Below, piece after piece: positions 63,062 through 64,000 of a stretch of DNA of 64,000 bases. The translations under genes were made by a program, and so were the position numbers. The notes under the pieces were generated by a model. The model worked only from the letters and a program-made list of their open reading frames with translations. It was not told the origin of the DNA and searched no databases. Every line of letters starts with the position of its first letter. The first letter of the stretch is position 1. This stretch comes from Verticillium longisporum. Taxonomy: Eukaryota > Ascomycota > Sordariomycetes > Glomerellales > Plectosphaerellaceae. The stretch spans positions 310,001 to 374,000 of the forward strand of contig JAETXT010000005.1 of NCBI GenBank assembly GCA_019188255.1. Reading direction: 5' to 3'.

Positions 63062-63368
63062 GCACTTTGTAGGAATGAAGTCGGAGGCTCGGAGAAATCG
63101 AGAGGGAGGCAGTGAGGAGGGGAGAAATGTGTGCCCGTAATAGGGAGTGATAAGCGAGCAAGGTAGTCTGTACCATAGGATGTATCCTCATGCGGCGTTG
63201 GTTCTGGCAGGATGTCTCCTGAAATGGAGCTTTCTTTATACATTAGACATGCAATTGGCATTCAAAGAAACCGGTCGGCTTCCGTGACGTGATCGGAATT
63301 GCGCTCGGCGAAGAAAATTATAGGAAAGGGGTATCAAAGGTTCTGTTCAAATGGTTCCTGCTATCTCG
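63062..63368. other. Convergent 3' interval
   Basis: About 300 bp between the stops of the Vps3844 gene and the leftward Ntr2-like gene; nothing recognised. Confidence 0.5.
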
Positions 63369-64000
63369 TCACTCGTCACCTACACCAGGCTGCCGGACTG
63401 GCGTTGTGCCAAAGCTCTCGAGGCCCCTCTCGACCGCAAGCTCGCTCATGCCGGCGTTCTGAATCTGTCTGGCGGGCGATTGTCCTGCTTCAAGCGTCGG
63501 ACCCGAACCACCCAAGATGGAGGTGTACCTTTTACCCGCCTCATCCAGCAGAGCTTGGACTTCTCCTTCTCTGGCTAAAATCGCCTCCCTCTCCGCCTTG
63601 AGCCTGTCCAGTGCAGTCTGCTTTTCCCGCAACGCACCCTCCATTCCCCGTAACGACAGACTGAGCTTCTCCAGACAGCCATCGAGCTCCGGCAACGGAG
63701 TGATTTTGGCGGGGACCTGCAGCAGCGCTTCTGCTGGGTCCCTCTTCTCGGGCTTGCTCAACCCGTCCATGCCACTGCGCGTCTGCGCCGCCTCGAACGC
63801 CGCGCGGCGCTCGGCGTCGCTCTCGTCCGATGACTCCTCCGAGTTGCCTTCCGCCATCTGGATCTGCTCGGCCATCTCGCGGCGTCGACGCGCCTTCTCC
63901 TCGCGCTCTGCCTTCTTGCCCAGCGACAGACCGCCATCTTCGACAAAGTCGTCAAAGCCCTCGCCGAGGTCTTCGTCTTCGGGCACGAGACGCGTGTTTT
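63369..64000 (-). CDS. Ntr2-like spliceosome-disassembly factor, C-terminal part
   Basis: Open from the window edge to a stop at 63369, about 209 codons. It reads RLVPEDEDLGEGFDDFVEDG, then GLSLGKKAEREEKARRRREM, an acidic SEESSDESDAERR stretch, and a coiled-coil segment (LPELDGCLEKLSLSLRGMEG; ALREKQTALDRLKAEREAIL). The acidic-then-coiled-coil C-terminus with 'EDDLGEGFDDFVED..LSLG' is that of fungal Ntr2 homologues, partners of Ntr1/Prp43 in disassembling spent spliceosomes. The N-terminus is beyond the window. Identity rests on remembered pattern, so moderately sure. Confidence 0.7.
   Translation of the reverse strand, partial: NTRLVPEDEDLGEGFDDFVEDGGLSLGKKAEREEKARRRREMAEQIQMAEGNSEESSDESDAERRAAFEAAQTRSGMDGLSKPEKRDPAEALLQVPAKITPLPELDGCLEKLSLSLRGMEGALREKQTALDRLKAEREAILAREGEVQALLDEAGKRYTSILGGSGPTLEAGQSPARQIQNAGMSELAVERGLESFGTTPVRQPGVGDE

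Overview
The window is nuclear DNA of a filamentous ascomycete, most likely a plant-associated Sordariomycete (genus not resolvable by eye). The evidence is short GT-AG introns of about 50-80 nt, fungus-specific families (Zn2Cys6 regulator, cerato-platanin, GH18 Chit42-type chitinase, GH12, Vps3844, class II peroxidase), and a block of AT-rich repeats in which CA/TG dinucleotides are almost absent, the mark of repeat-induced point mutation (RIP).

Layout. From 1 to about 20.7 kb is a transposon-rich accessory region. It holds the end of a Fot1-like element, two complete copies of a hAT-like non-autonomous element (742-1408 and 5047-5662, each with a perfect 8-bp target duplication) on either side of a chitinase gene, and a third copy split by a 9.4-kb RIP-degraded Ty1/copia-type LTR retrotransposon (290-bp LTRs at 5962-6251 and 15068-15357). 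That retrotransposon is itself interrupted by an un-RIPped 1.85-kb Fot1-like element (7049-8896). A RIP-damaged relic resembling a HeLo-type domain gene and a 629-bp MITE with 64-bp inverted repeats close the region.

From 21.7 to 64 kb the DNA is ordinary GC-balanced genic sequence: secreted class II peroxidase, damaged Upc2-like Zn2Cys6 regulator, MFS sugar/quinate-type transporter, cerato-platanin, monocarboxylate-type MFS transporter, family-16 protein methyltransferase, a large GT2 processive glycosyltransferase, a membrane-anchored GH12, a BuGZ/ZNF207-like zinc-finger protein, an unknown protein, an E2-like/F-box fusion protein, a mitochondrial-type unknown, an F-box-like protein, Vps3844, and the C-terminal end of an Ntr2-like splicing factor. 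These do not form an obvious pathway; the first half leans to extracellular and cell-surface functions, the second half to housekeeping.

A cross-cutting observation is that at least nine coding regions or positions need a one-base correction to restore a conserved frame, usually one base missing from a homopolymer (four in the Fot1 transposase; one each in the GT2, BuGZ-like, E2/F-box, Zn2Cys6 and probably methyltransferase genes; one of the opposite sense in the F-box-like gene). For three host genes the summed exon lengths independently leave exactly one base missing. This looks more like homopolymer under-calling in a long-read assembly than biology, and it affects how 'pseudogenes' here should be read.
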